Below are positions 1-8,474 of a DNA stretch of 25,055 nt, piece after piece. Positions within the stretch are counted from its first letter, which is position 1. Each line of letters starts with the position of its first letter. Made by a program: the position numbers and the translations under genes. The notes under the pieces were generated by a model, which saw only the letters and a list, made by a program, of their open reading frames with translations, was not told where the DNA came from and did no database searches. Source of the stretch: Bacillota bacterium (GTDB lineage: Bacteria; Bacillota; Clostridia; Acetivibrionales; DSM-2933); the NCBI GenBank assembly GCA_030705945.1, contig JAUZPS010000011.1, positions 1 through 25,055 of the forward strand. Direction: 5' to 3'.

Positions 1-1
1 A

Positions 2-1156
2 ACAGTAGAACCATCAGCAACAGTAGAACCGTCAACAACAGTAGAGCCAACTACATCGGTTGAGCCATCAATAGAACCTACAGTATCACCTACAGTATCG
101 CCTACAGTATCGCCTACAGTATCACCTACACCAACATCAACACCTGTGCCACAGAGTTCATCAAACTCAAACTCGAACTCAAATCAAAGTTTGCCTACAG
201 CAACAGCTACTGCTACCGCTACTGCGACAGCTACTGCCACAGCGACAGCGACAAAAGCAGCAACACCTACAGCTACTGCTGCGCCAACTGTTGCGCCGAG
301 CGCTTCAACAAAACAAATAACATCCTTCAGCTTTAAAGGAATACCAAACTCAAAAGGTATAATATTTGAAAAGATACATACAATATTTGTTCAAGTTCCA
401 CTTGGAACAGATTTGAAAAAAGTAGAACCAGTTATTGAATTTAAGGGAGCGTCAATAAATCCTCAGTCAGGTGTTAAGAAGAACTTCAATAATCCTGTGT
501 TCTATACTGTAACAGCTTTAGATAAATCAAAAGTTAAGTATGTGGTTATAGCAGTACCAGGATTAGATAAAGTCGTAATTGAACCACCACAAGTTAAACC
601 TGGATTCGGACCGTATGGAGATATTTATGGTCACTGGGCTGAAGACAGAATAATAAGTATGGTTGAAAACGGAGCAATATCTGGTTATCCGGACGGAACA
701 ATTAAACCTGATTCGGATATGACCAGAGCGGAAGTTGTTACTTCACTGGTTAAAGCATTAGGATTAGACCCAGTTAAGAATCCAAAACTTAACTTTGCAG
801 ACTTAAAATCAATACCTGAGTGGTCTAGAGGATATATTAAAGCAGCGATAGATAAAGGTATCGTTTCTGGCTATACGGATAAGACATTCAAGGCTAATAA
901 TAAAGTTACCCGCGCAGAATTCTTTGTAATGGCTATGAAAGCATTTAAGTATGAAGCATCTAAAAAGCCTGCTCTCAAGTTTAAAGATACAAAAGAAATT
1001 CCGAACTGGGCGCTTGGATATGTTGCGAAAGCAGTTGAAGTTGGAATACTTGAAGGCTATAAGACTGATAATACAATTAGAACAAATAAGAAAATAACAA
1101 GAGCAGAAGTAATGACAATTATTGATAAATGCATTACTCTTACTGCAAAAAACTAA
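2..1156 (+). CDS. SLH-domain surface protein, 5'-truncated by the window edge
   Basis: C-terminal part of a cell-surface protein probably held to the secondary cell-wall polymer by three SLH repeats. The frame is open to the left edge, so the gene starts outside the window and the GTG at 146 is only an internal codon. In order: a Pro/Thr/Val/Ser linker with repeated PTVS units; an Asn-Ser run; a Thr-Ala dipeptide tract (about 197-253); a small beta-rich domain (about nt 305-590) resembling the Ig-like/DUF5018-type modules of clostridial surface proteins; then three SLH repeats (about nt 620-765, 795-945, 980-1130). Each SLH repeat carries the TRAE signature, and the first begins with a typical GHWAED-like segment. 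The protein ends 20 residues or fewer after the last repeat. Any N-terminal catalytic or binding domain is not visible. It lies upstream of the EPS genes in the same direction, and a functional link to them is only inferred. The SLH assignment is firm; the middle domain is less certain. Confidence 0.9.
   Translation, partial: TVEPSATVEPSTTVEPTTSVEPSIEPTVSPTVSPTVSPTVSPTPTSTPVPQSSSNSNSNSNQSLPTATATATATATATATATATKAATPTATAAPTVAPSASTKQITSFSFKGIPNSKGIIFEKIHTIFVQVPLGTDLKKVEPVIEFKGASINPQSGVKKNFNNPVFYTVTALDKSKVKYVVIAVPGLDKVVIEPPQVKPGFGPYGDIYGHWAEDRIISMVENGAISGYPDGTIKPDSDMTRAEVVTSLVKALGLDPVKNPKLNFADLKSIPEWSRGYIKAAIDKGIVSGYTDKTFKANNKVTRAEFFVMAMKAFKYEASKKPALKFKDTKEIPNWALGYVAKAVEVGILEGYKTDNTIRTNKKITRAEVMTIIDKCITLTAKN
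77..124 (+). repeat. 12-bp coding tandem repeat (PTVS x4)
   Basis: Four in-frame copies of CCTACAGTATC(A/G) encode Pro-Thr-Val-Ser in the linker of the SLH protein. Copies differ only in the last base. Such repeats can change copy number by slippage in whole codons, altering linker length without breaking the frame. Confidence 0.85.
197..253 (+). repeat. Thr-Ala dipeptide repeat tract in linker
   Basis: Nine Thr-Ala pairs followed by a Thr, encoded with mixed synonymous codons (ACA/ACT/ACC and GCA/GCT/GCG/GCC). The codon mixing suggests that the amino acid pattern has been kept while the DNA repeat has drifted. It probably forms an extended linker, possibly O-glycosylated; that last point is inference. 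Confidence 0.75.
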
Positions 1157-1197
1157 TATCAGAAAAGATAAATATTAATTAGGCTTTAAAACATATA

Positions 1198-1247
1198 AAG
1201 GGACATTTCTTAGCATCGGAGTAATTAGCCAGGCGGATTTGTCCCTT
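1198..1247 (+). terminator. Stem-loop between SLH gene and cpsB-like gene
   Basis: AAGGGACA at 1198-1205 pairs with TGTCCCTT at 1240-1247 around a 34-nt loop. It lies 41 bases after the SLH stop codon. A/T-rich sequence follows but there is no clean T run, so it is a weak terminator or an mRNA-processing or leader structure. It does not match any riboswitch consensus I know. Confidence 0.4.
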
Positions 1248-1280
1248 ATAGGTTATATTTGAGAAATGTTAGGTGATTAA

Positions 1281-2057
1281 ATGATTGATATCCATTGTCA
1301 CGTACTATGGGGTATAGATGATGGTCCTAAAACCATAGAAGAATCAATTGAAACATGCAAAATGTTAAAGAATAAAGGAATCAACACAATAATAGCAACA
1401 CCCCATTATATATTAGACAGCGCTTACCAGACACATGGAAAAGTAGTAATTGATATGGTAAAGCAATTGAATGATTTGTTAAGAGAAAAATCGCTCGGAC
1501 TTGAAATAAGACATGGGATGGAAGTATTCCTTACACCGGAATTAATAAATCTTATCAATTCAAAGGAAATATTGACCTTAGGTGATACGAAGTATATACT
1601 TATTGAGTCTTCCTTAAATAATATTTCAATTTATATGGAAGATATTTTTTATAAACTTCAACTTGAGGGGTATACGCCAATTTTTGCTCATCCTGAAAGA
1701 AACAGCAAAATTAATTTAGATTACAAGTTAATTGAAAAATATATTTCAAACGGGGTCCTAATTCAAGTAAATCATGATAGTTTGATTGGCCGTTATGGCA
1801 GTACAGTCAAACATTTCACAATTGAACTGCTTAAGAAGGGGTTGGCGCATTTTATTGCTACAGATACGCATTATGTTAATGAAAGATTCAAAGGAGAGCA
1901 GGAATTTATAAATGATTTGTCGAATATAATAGGATGTGAAAATGCTGAAAAACTTGTACGGTCAAATCCAATGCGTTTGCTTAATAATCAGGATATAGAA
2001 GTGTTAGAGCCTGTTGGAAGTAGAAGACACTTTCTTAGAAGGTTATTCAGCTTCTAA
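1281..2057 (+). CDS. cpsB: PHP-family protein-tyrosine phosphatase (CpsB/YwqE type)
   Basis: Predicted metal-dependent phosphotyrosine phosphatase that removes phosphate from the Tyr-rich tail of the capsule BY-kinase, closing the phosphorylation cycle that tunes polysaccharide assembly. At 258 aa it has the usual family length. PHP metal-ligand motifs are all visible: HCHV at residues 4-7 (the HxH motif), DDGP at 13-16, TPH near 41-43, GMEVF near 79-83, AHPERN near 136-141, and ATDTH near 193-197. The cytoplasmic protein has no signal peptide. The ATG at 1281 is preceded by AGGTG at 1271-1275. The stop codon touches the 99-bp palindrome at 2058, which probably ends transcription. The likely partner kinases are the fused Wzz/BY-kinase at 3984-5378 and the stand-alone kinase at 22122-22763. 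Confidence 0.9.
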   Translation: MIDIHCHVLWGIDDGPKTIEESIETCKMLKNKGINTIIATPHYILDSAYQTHGKVVIDMVKQLNDLLREKSLGLEIRHGMEVFLTPELINLINSKEILTLGDTKYILIESSLNNISIYMEDIFYKLQLEGYTPIFAHPERNSKINLDYKLIEKYISNGVLIQVNHDSLIGRYGSTVKHFTIELLKKGLAHFIATDTHYVNERFKGEQEFINDLSNIIGCENAEKLVRSNPMRLLNNQDIEVLEPVGSRRHFLRRLFSF

Positions 2058-2156
2058 ATAAAAAGCAATTAATATTTTACATTTGCCTATCGCAAAATAA
2101 CGTTAAAGCGTTCGTTATTTTGCTCCGTCAAATGTAATATTAATAGTGCTTTTTAT
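2058..2156. repeat. 99-bp near-palindromic repeat, copy A
   Basis: Starts ATAAAAAGC and ends GCTTTTTAT. The arms pair over most of their length: outer arms, then an ACATTTG/CAAATGT segment, an internal mismatch, then AAAATAACG/CGTTATTTT around a 10-nt tip. It begins directly after the cpsB-like stop codon. The AAAAA-stem-TTTTT layout would act as an intrinsic terminator on either strand. It matches copies at 12310-12408 (reverse orientation) and 24876-24974 (same orientation) with few differences, and a diverged copy at 9510-9602. It has no coding capacity and looks like a MITE-like or REP-like dispersed element. Confidence 0.9.
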
Positions 2157-2437
2157 ATAAACTATAGAATTAGAATAAAAAATGTATGAAAAGTAACATT
2201 CGAGATTTTAATATTTGTTTTGGATAATAAAGTATATTTAAAAATTCATATCATTTTATAATCAATTCTCAATTGCGGAAAAAAATCACATCAAAAAAGT
2301 TATGTAATAATCTTCAACGAAAAGCGCCTTGGGTAAATAATTAAAAGGCTAATAAATATTTTTTAAGTATTTTCTGAAATATTAAAGCAAAAGCATCGAA
2401 ATCTAATATTACGAGTTATTCGCTATATATATTAGGT
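2157..2437. other. AT-rich spacer
   Basis: No credible gene. It holds scattered A and T runs and a short GCCTT/AAGGC pairing near 2327-2350 with no recognisable riboswitch core. It separates the copy A palindrome from the promoter of the next gene. Confidence 0.5.
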
Positions 2438-2466
2438 TTGACAAAATCGTAATTTTATTTGATAAT
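2438..2466 (+). promoter_or_regulatory. Predicted SigA-type promoter for the 2580 gene
   Basis: TTGACA at 2438-2443 and GATAAT at 2461-2466 are separated by exactly 17 bases, giving a perfect -35 and a five-of-six -10 match. Transcription would start near 2473, leaving a leader of about 107 bases before the ATG at 2580. This suggests that the 2580 gene is transcribed separately from cpsB. Confidence 0.6.
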
Positions 2467-2579
2467 TATAAAGTATGCTGATATTTACTATATTTTGAGG
2501 ATACTTTTAATCGTTTAATAATGGCAAGCAATATATGCTTGTGATTTGTAGAAATTTGAGTTTTTTGAGGGGTAATGTA

Positions 2580-3506
2580 ATGAAGAAGTTAATAATTGCT
2601 ATATTCTCAGTCGTTTTTATAATTACAGGTTTAACAATACTATTTATATCTGGTAAAGGAAATGGAAAACAAGATAACTCAACTAATAAAGTTTCATTAA
2701 GCACAACCAATGATAACGCTGTAAAAGATGAAGAAGGTCTTAAAACTGGCGGGACTGATACCACAAACGACAAAAAGCAAGAACCCTCCAATCAGGATGA
2801 AAAAGTTCAAGATACAAGTAAAATTATTTTACATACGCCAAGCGCTTCAATGAGTGCTAATTTATTTACAAGTAATGTTAACACTAATACATATGATAAT
2901 AATGTTCAAAAAGGTTTGAATTTATTCACAAACGAAAAAACTAAAACCAGCTCAAAGGATCCTGCTCAATCTAAGAATAATCAAAGCGTATCTTTGCCTG
3001 ATACTAACTATATTAGTAATGAAAATGAGCAGAAAAATACTATAGAGATCAAACCAGATTATACTCAACAAAATACAATTGAAATTAAGTCAGACTATAC
3101 ACCTGATAACCCTGTGAAAATAAACATTGAACCAACACCTGAGCCTGTATCAACCCAACAGAATACTGTTGTTGCAAGGCCTCCAACTGTACCTGAAACT
3201 ACTCAACATAATACATCCACTCCTTCAACAGCTCCTGTGGCTAGCCCCACAAAAAGTCAAGAGCCTGAAAGTTGGATAGATGTAAAATTAAGGGAGTATA
3301 ATGGTCAAATAAATCCTGCTGATATTCCAGATATTAAGAGAATTTGTTCAAGAATAGATCCTGGTTATATTGAGAGTATTTTTAATTATGGATTAACAGA
3401 TGAAGCACAACAGAAATTTAAAGCATACTTAAAACAAACTCAAGGATCAGATTATGAAAGAGCAAAACAACTAATAATGAAATATAGTGAGCTATTTGGA
3501 TTTTAA
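2580..3506 (+). CDS. Membrane-anchored protein with Pro/Thr/Asn-rich spacer, unknown function
   Basis: I do not recognise this 308-aa protein. I chose the ATG at 2580 over the one at 2535 because GAGGGG lies just upstream and the resulting N-terminus is a clean signal anchor (MKK, then a hydrophobic stretch over about residues 4-24). Residues about 25-230 are low-complexity, rich in Asn, Thr, Ser, Lys and Pro, with a near-repeated segment (NTIEIKPDYTQQ / NTIEIKSDYTPD) near 157-180. The last 80 or so residues look like a compact helical domain with the acidic/aromatic pattern of a folded module, beginning ESWIDVKLREY. No catalytic motif is visible. The layout suggests a protein held in the membrane with a long flexible extracellular spacer and a distal C-terminal domain. 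It has its own promoter and lies between cpsB and the Wzz/kinase gene, so a role in EPS assembly or its control is possible but unproven. Confidence 0.75.
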   Translation: MKKLIIAIFSVVFIITGLTILFISGKGNGKQDNSTNKVSLSTTNDNAVKDEEGLKTGGTDTTNDKKQEPSNQDEKVQDTSKIILHTPSASMSANLFTSNVNTNTYDNNVQKGLNLFTNEKTKTSSKDPAQSKNNQSVSLPDTNYISNENEQKNTIEIKPDYTQQNTIEIKSDYTPDNPVKINIEPTPEPVSTQQNTVVARPPTVPETTQHNTSTPSTAPVASPTKSQEPESWIDVKLREYNGQINPADIPDIKRICSRIDPGYIESIFNYGLTDEAQQKFKAYLKQTQGSDYERAKQLIMKYSELFGF

Positions 3507-3983
3507 GGTTCATTAACTATGATATGGTGTATTAAAATATAGAGAGAAAAGAAGCTAGCTCAATTTTGACAATAGTTAAGGGATTGTACATATTAAAATC
3601 AGAATAAATATTAATAAAAATAAATAATTAATTATTAAATATATTTTTATGTAAAAATGTCTATATTACATAGTCTATGCAAAATTAAATATAATTGATA
3701 ATTTGATTTTATTAATATTTATTTATATGTTATAACCTTCAATAATCTTTTAAATTACTAATTCAATGATCCCAATAGATAACAAAAGGATAATAACTTA
3801 GAAATTTTATAATTAGTAATAGAGTTTTAGCTTTATTTTTAATGATTAAATCCGAAAATAGATTATAATACTTATTTTTGCTTGAGCAAATTTCAGGATT
3901 TATTGTGTTTGTGTAATGTTAGTGGTAATAATCATACCCTTTGATTTAATTAAATACATAAAACGGAAGAAGGAGAATCACAA
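3507..3983. other. Long AT-rich leader or promoter region before the Wzz/kinase gene
   Basis: No gene seen. Possible signals: TTGACA at 3566-3571 with CATATT 17 bases later (3589-3594), and a TATAAT at 3864-3869 without a clear -35. Just after that -10 lies a perfect 14-bp dyad, TTTGCT-TG-AGCAAA (3877-3890), placed as an operator would be. AAGGAG at 3970-3975 is the ribosome binding site for the ATG at 3984. The length suggests regulated expression, but no known riboswitch pattern is evident. Confidence 0.4.
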
Positions 3984-5378
3984 ATGCAAAACAGCGATTT
4001 TGTGGAAGTGGACATTAGGGAATTAATATTTTTACTTTTAAGGAAGTGGTATATTTTATTAATTTGTTTGATTCTTTCAACTGGTGTGGCTTTTTTAGTA
4101 ACAAAATATTATCTAAAACCAATTTATAGAGCGGAAACTACTCTATTTCTTGGTAAGGAAAAGGACAAAATCGGAGCCTTAAGTCTATTGGACTTACAAG
4201 TTAATAGTCAGCTTGTTGTCGATTACAGAGAAATTTTAAAATCGCGTTTGGTAGCAGAGAATATACAATCAAAATTGGGAGTTGATATTAAAACCTTTCA
4301 GAATAATGTAGATGTAATGACTGTTAAGGATTCAAGAATATTTAAAATCAGCTATGATGATTCTGACCCTAAATTAGCGTGTAATGTTGTTAATGAACTT
4401 GGAACAATTATAATGCAATTAGCTTCAGATATCATAGAGGTAAAGAATGTAAAAGTTATTGATACAGCGAAAATTCCTACAGACCCAATTAAACCTAACA
4501 AAAAAATGAACGTAGCATTAGCTGGTTTGTTAGGATTAATTTTGGGCGTATCCATTATATATCTCATGGAATTTATTGATCATACATTTAAGAAACCTGA
4601 AGAGGTTGAGCGTAAATTAGACTTAAATGTAATTGGAACAATACCAACTTTCGAAGGTGGTAAGAGAGGAAAGAAAAAGGCAAAAGATAATAAGGTTCTT
4701 GAGGAAGAATACCTTAAAAATCTGATAACCACTAATAATCCCAAAGCTGCAGCATCTGAGGCATTTAGGGAACTTCGAACTAATCTTCAGTATAAGAGTG
4801 TTGATAAAGATATGAAAGTCCTTATAGTTACCAGTCCATCATTAGGAGATGGAAAAACAGTAACCACTGTAAATATGGCAATTACTTTAGCTCAATCAGG
4901 TAAAAAAGTTCTTGTTATTGATGCAGATTTGCGAAAACCTAAAGTACATAGCTATTTTGGACTGAAAAATAATGAAGGGCTAACAAATATTCTAGCTAAC
5001 GATAAGGAAATAAAAAAAATAAATGTCTTACAGAAAGAGGGAATAGCTAACTTATATATCCTGACAAGTGGTCCAATACCGCCAAATCCATCAGAGATTT
5101 TGAGCTCAAGTAAAATGAAAATGATTGTTGAACAGCTGAAGGCGGATTACGATATCATTTTTATAGATACACCACCTGTTGGCCAAGTTACTGACGCGGC
5201 AATTCTTTCTACAATTGCCGATGGCTCTATTATAGTACTTGCTAGTGGGCAGACAAGGATTGAGATGGCTAAGAGGGCTAAAAAAGCTTTAGAAAGTATT
5301 AATGCAAGTATTATCGGAACAGTGCTTACAAAAATAGATAATAGATCAGCTTATTACCAGTATTACAGATACGAATAA
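3984..5378 (+). CDS. Fused Wzz/BY-kinase: chain-length regulator and tyrosine autokinase
   Basis: Polysaccharide co-polymerase and bacterial tyrosine kinase in one 464-aa chain. Elsewhere in Gram-positives these are often two proteins (CpsC and CpsD). The N-terminal Wzz domain has TM1 at about residues 18-40, an extracellular alpha/beta region, and TM2 at about 173-195 after the Pro-rich KIPTDPIKPNKK segment typical of Wzz proteins. The cytoplasmic kinase carries Walker A SPSLGDGKT (about 283-291), an intact Walker A' VLVIDADLR (about 309-317) and Walker B IIFIDTPPVG (about 391-400). The C-terminus ends in a Tyr cluster (Tyr 457, 458, 460, 461, 463), the expected autophosphorylation site and substrate of the PHP phosphatase at 1281-2057. 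The ribosome binding site AAGGAG is 8 bases from the ATG. It probably sets EPS chain length together with the Wzy at 19895-21325. Confidence 0.93.
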   Translation: MQNSDFVEVDIRELIFLLLRKWYILLICLILSTGVAFLVTKYYLKPIYRAETTLFLGKEKDKIGALSLLDLQVNSQLVVDYREILKSRLVAENIQSKLGVDIKTFQNNVDVMTVKDSRIFKISYDDSDPKLACNVVNELGTIIMQLASDIIEVKNVKVIDTAKIPTDPIKPNKKMNVALAGLLGLILGVSIIYLMEFIDHTFKKPEEVERKLDLNVIGTIPTFEGGKRGKKKAKDNKVLEEEYLKNLITTNNPKAAASEAFRELRTNLQYKSVDKDMKVLIVTSPSLGDGKTVTTVNMAITLAQSGKKVLVIDADLRKPKVHSYFGLKNNEGLTNILANDKEIKKINVLQKEGIANLYILTSGPIPPNPSEILSSSKMKMIVEQLKADYDIIFIDTPPVGQVTDAAILSTIADGSIIVLASGQTRIEMAKRAKKALESINASIIGTVLTKIDNRSAYYQYYRYE

Positions 5379-5440
5379 TTATTTAGGAAGTCCTCAATCA
5401 ATTATGTTATTTACATTTATAGAGAAAATGTTGTATTAGT

Positions 5441-5469
5441 TTGATTTTATTTTTTTTAGATTGTATAAT
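5441..5469 (+). promoter_or_regulatory. Predicted SigA-type promoter for the initiating transferase
   Basis: TTGATT (5441-5446) and a perfect TATAAT (5464-5469) are separated by 17 bases. Transcription would start about 34 bases before the ATG at 5510. It lies in the 131-bp gap after the Wzz/kinase gene, so the transferase may be expressed independently as well as by read-through. Confidence 0.6.
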
Positions 5470-5509
5470 GTACTGGAGTGTTCTGGTATAAAAAGGGAGT
5501 GAGAACGTC

Positions 5510-6910
5510 ATGCATAGAGCGAATATTTTTTCAGCAACTCATATATTGCAAGCTCTTGTAGATGTGATTGTCATAGTTTTAACTTTTGAAATATCTTACT
5601 TTATCGCTAAAAGTTATACACACTTGTTTGAATTAAAAGAATATTTGTGGATTCTAATAGTATACGTTCCGATCTGGCTTTTTATAATGGAAAATTCAAA
5701 AATCTATGAAAAGATAGTATTTTATAATTATGATAAGTTATTAAGAATTGTGCTTTTTTCCGCTTTTATTTCCGACTTGTTTTTAGCGGCGATGATGTTC
5801 TTTGTAAAAGAGACTTTATTCAGCAGAGCTCTATATGCAATTTTTACCGCTTGTGTTCTGATTGTGCTGCTTGTAGAAAAATTCATATACAAGTATGCTG
5901 CGATGGAAAGACATATGAGCCTACATAGAGTGTCAAGAGTGGTTATTGTTGGAGCTCCTAAACATGCTAAAAGGTTTACCGAATATGTTGAAAAAAGTAA
6001 GATAAACGTTAACATACTGGGCTATATCAGAATAAATGGAAGTAAAACTCTTAAAGGTCAAATTGATTTGGGCAGCATCAATGAACTTGAGGATATAATC
6101 AAGAGAAATGCAGTTGATGAGGTAATATTTTCGTTGCCAAGAGATTATCTTGGAGAAGTTGAAAAGTATGTGCTTATGTGTGAAGAGATGGGACTTACGG
6201 TTAGAATGATACTTGATCTTTATGATCTTAAGATTGCTAAGACTTACCTGAGCAATGTAGGAACTCTGCCTATGCTTACCTTTGATTCGGTTTCACTCAA
6301 TCAAGCTCAATTGTTTCTAAAAAGGCTTATTGACATTATAGGAGCTTCTATTGGTATTATTTTAACAAGTATTGTCTCAATAGTTGCAATTATTGCTATT
6401 AAATTAGATACGCCGGGACCTGCAATTTTTGCCCAGAACAGAGTTGGTTTGAATGGGCGGACTTTTAAGCTTTATAAATTCAGATCCATGTGTGCTGATG
6501 CAGAATATCAAAAAGAAAAATTACAGAAATACAACCAGGTTGAAGGCGGATTAATGTTCAAAATGAAAAATGATCCTAGAATCACCAAAGTCGGTAGTTT
6601 TATAAGAAAGACCAGCATTGACGAGTTGCCGCAATTTATAAATGTGCTAAGGGGAGAAATGAGTCTGGTTGGAACAAGACCTCCTACTTTAGATGAGGTT
6701 AGCAAATATGAGAACTATCAAAGAAGGAGAATAAGTATCAAACCTGGCATTACAGGCTTATGGCAAGTAAGCGGCAGAAGCAGCATAATGGATTTTGACG
6801 AAGTAGTAAGACTGGATACGAAATACATAGATGAATGGTCAATATGGCTTGATTTGAAAATTATTTCAAAAACAGTTTTGGTTATTTTTAGAAAAAGCGG
6901 AGCTTATTAA
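5510..6910 (+). CDS. Undecaprenyl-phosphate sugar-1-phosphate transferase (WbaP/EpsE type)
   Basis: Predicted initiating enzyme of EPS synthesis. It moves a sugar-1-phosphate from a UDP-sugar to undecaprenyl phosphate at the inner face of the membrane. At 466 aa it has the long-form architecture: about four N-terminal membrane segments (residues 10-125), a Rossmann-like CoA-binding-type domain (about 140-250, VVIVGAP start), one further hydrophobic segment (about 270-298), and the catalytic PNPT domain. Signature motifs are intact: KRLIDI before the membrane segment, PGPAIFAQNRVG, KFRSM, the catalytic DELPQ (371-375), LVGTRPP and KPGITGLWQVSGR. The ATG at 5510 follows AGGGAG at a suitable distance. 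The sugar specificity cannot be read from sequence. Only one such enzyme is in the window, so it probably starts the repeat unit for the whole locus. Confidence 0.93.
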   Translation: MHRANIFSATHILQALVDVIVIVLTFEISYFIAKSYTHLFELKEYLWILIVYVPIWLFIMENSKIYEKIVFYNYDKLLRIVLFSAFISDLFLAAMMFFVKETLFSRALYAIFTACVLIVLLVEKFIYKYAAMERHMSLHRVSRVVIVGAPKHAKRFTEYVEKSKINVNILGYIRINGSKTLKGQIDLGSINELEDIIKRNAVDEVIFSLPRDYLGEVEKYVLMCEEMGLTVRMILDLYDLKIAKTYLSNVGTLPMLTFDSVSLNQAQLFLKRLIDIIGASIGIILTSIVSIVAIIAIKLDTPGPAIFAQNRVGLNGRTFKLYKFRSMCADAEYQKEKLQKYNQVEGGLMFKMKNDPRITKVGSFIRKTSIDELPQFINVLRGEMSLVGTRPPTLDEVSKYENYQRRRISIKPGITGLWQVSGRSSIMDFDEVVRLDTKYIDEWSIWLDLKIISKTVLVIFRKSGAY

Positions 6911-6926
6911 AATAAAACCATAATAA

Positions 6927-6976
6927 AACCAGTACATAGAAAGAAGCAATAGTTTAACGCTTTATTTGTACTGGTT
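6927..6976 (+). terminator. Stem-loop after the initiating transferase
   Basis: AACCAGTACA (6927-6936) pairs perfectly with TGTACTGGTT (6967-6976) over 10 bp, with a 30-nt loop. The T-rich tail is weak (GATTTATTG), so termination may be partial. It is followed by a separate promoter for the next gene. Confidence 0.55.
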
Positions 6977-7106
6977 GATTTATTGTTCAGGTTGATTTAA
7001 TTGTTTTAATTTTACAGCAATCTATCTATAGATAAATTCTGTAAGATAAACGGCAACATGTAAAGATATTCATATAAATATTGATATATATTTATTGTTT
7101 AATTCA

Positions 7107-7115
7107 TGATATAAT
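7107..7115 (+). promoter_or_regulatory. Extended -10 promoter for the dehydrogenase-epimerase pair
   Basis: TGATATAAT combines a TGn extension with a perfect TATAAT (7110-7115). The nearest sequence at -35 spacing is poor, as is usual for extended -10 promoters. Transcription would start about 38 bases before the GTG at 7160. Confidence 0.5.
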
Positions 7116-7159
7116 ATAACAGTTATTTTAGATGTTGTATTGAAGGGGAGGTAGCTTTT

Positions 7160-8473
7160 GTGAAAGGTTTATTTGAAAGTATAAGAGATAGAAAGGAACC
7201 TATAACTGTTGTAGGATTGGGGTATGTAGGTCTGCCCCTTGCTGTTACACTTGCGGAGAAGGCAAATGTAATAGGCTTTGATATTAGCGAAAAAAAAGTA
7301 CAAATGTATAAGCAGGGAATTGATGTTACAAAAGAGATTGGCAATGAAAAGCTCAAAAACACTGATGTAATGTTTACACACAATGAGAATGATCTAAAGA
7401 ACTCAAGATTCTTTATTATTGCAGTTCCGACTCCTATAGCAAAAGATAAGACTCCGGATTTATTTCCTGTAAAAAGCGCAAGCGAGATTGTGGGAAGAAA
7501 TCTTACAAAGGGGTCTATTGTAGTTTATGAGTCTACAGTTTATCCTGGCGTTACAGAAGAGGTGTGTGAGCCGATTTTAGAGAAATTTTCAGGGCTAAAA
7601 TGTGGACAAGATTTCAAGATTGGTTATTCTCCGGAAAGAATTAATCCAGGGGACAAGGTCCACACAGTTGAAAATATAACAAAGATTGTTTCAGGTATGG
7701 ATGAAGAAGCGTTACAAACAATAGCGAATATTTATGAATTAATAATAAAAGCAGGAGTATATAGAGCAGAAAGCATAAAGGTTGCAGAAGCGGCTAAGGT
7801 TATCGAAAACACACAGAGGGATATTAACATAGCATTTATGAATGAACTTTCCATAGTTTTCAACAAAATGGGGATAGACACTTTATCTGTTCTAAAAGCA
7901 GCAGGCACGAAGTGGAACTTTCTGAACTTTACGCCTGGTTTGGTTGGAGGACATTGTATCGGTGTTGATCCGTACTATCTAACATATAAATCAGAAGAGT
8001 TGGGTTATCATCCTCAGGTCATACTCTCAGGCCGAAGAATAAATGATGGAATGGGAAAGTATATTGCAGAAAATACGGTTAAGCAATTAATTAAAAATGA
8101 TATACAAATTAAAGGCAGCAAGGTACTGATAATGGGTATAACCTTTAAGGAAAATGTCCCTGACGTCAGAAATTCAAAGGTTATAGATATAATTAGCGAA
8201 CTGAAGGAATATGGTATTGATGTATCTGTATGTGATGCTAATGCAGACAAGTCAGAAGTAAAACATGAATACGGCATAGACCTGGTAGAGTTAGCTGATA
8301 AAGCTGATTATGATGCGGTAATTGTCGCTGTTTACCATGATTCATATAAGTCAATGACACTTGATGAGCTTAAAAAATTATATAAAAATCAAAAGTACAT
8401 TCTTATTGATGTCAAGGGGATATACGATAAAGAAGCAGCTATAAATTCCTCATTTGCTTATTGGAGGCTGTAA
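7160..8473 (+). CDS. tviB: UDP-N-acetylhexosamine 6-dehydrogenase (TviB/WbpO-like)
   Basis: Predicted NAD-dependent dehydrogenase that oxidises C6 of a UDP-N-acetylhexosamine to the uronic acid, in two steps through a thioester. It has 437 aa, as expected for the UDP-glucose/GDP-mannose dehydrogenase superfamily. The N-terminal Rossmann motif VVGLGYVGLP is near residues 16-25. The central helical domain contains VYESTVYPG and GYSPERINPGD, which favour the TviB/WbpO branch over UDP-glucose dehydrogenases. The catalytic Cys266 lies in GGHCIGVDPYY. The C-terminal UDP-binding domain starts near residue 315 (ITFKENVPDVRNSK). Translation starts at GTG 7160 behind a strong AAGGGGAGGT. One base separates its stop from the ATG of the epimerase gene, so the two are co-translated. 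Whether the substrate is the GlcNAc or GalNAc form is not decided by sequence alone. Confidence 0.88.
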   Translation: MKGLFESIRDRKEPITVVGLGYVGLPLAVTLAEKANVIGFDISEKKVQMYKQGIDVTKEIGNEKLKNTDVMFTHNENDLKNSRFFIIAVPTPIAKDKTPDLFPVKSASEIVGRNLTKGSIVVYESTVYPGVTEEVCEPILEKFSGLKCGQDFKIGYSPERINPGDKVHTVENITKIVSGMDEEALQTIANIYELIIKAGVYRAESIKVAEAAKVIENTQRDINIAFMNELSIVFNKMGIDTLSVLKAAGTKWNFLNFTPGLVGGHCIGVDPYYLTYKSEELGYHPQVILSGRRINDGMGKYIAENTVKQLIKNDIQIKGSKVLIMGITFKENVPDVRNSKVIDIISELKEYGIDVSVCDANADKSEVKHEYGIDLVELADKADYDAVIVAVYHDSYKSMTLDELKKLYKNQKYILIDVKGIYDKEAAINSSFAYWRL

Positions 8474-8474
8474 T

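Noticed and set aside
146..1156. GTG at 146 as the true start of the SLH gene
   Set aside because: The frame is open to the window edge with continuous in-frame PTVS and TVEPS linker repeats upstream, and there is no ribosome binding site or signal peptide at 146.
1198..1247. Riboswitch (cyclic di-GMP type) upstream of the phosphatase gene
   Set aside because: Only one simple stem is visible, and none of the conserved core sequences of the known c-di-GMP riboswitches are present.
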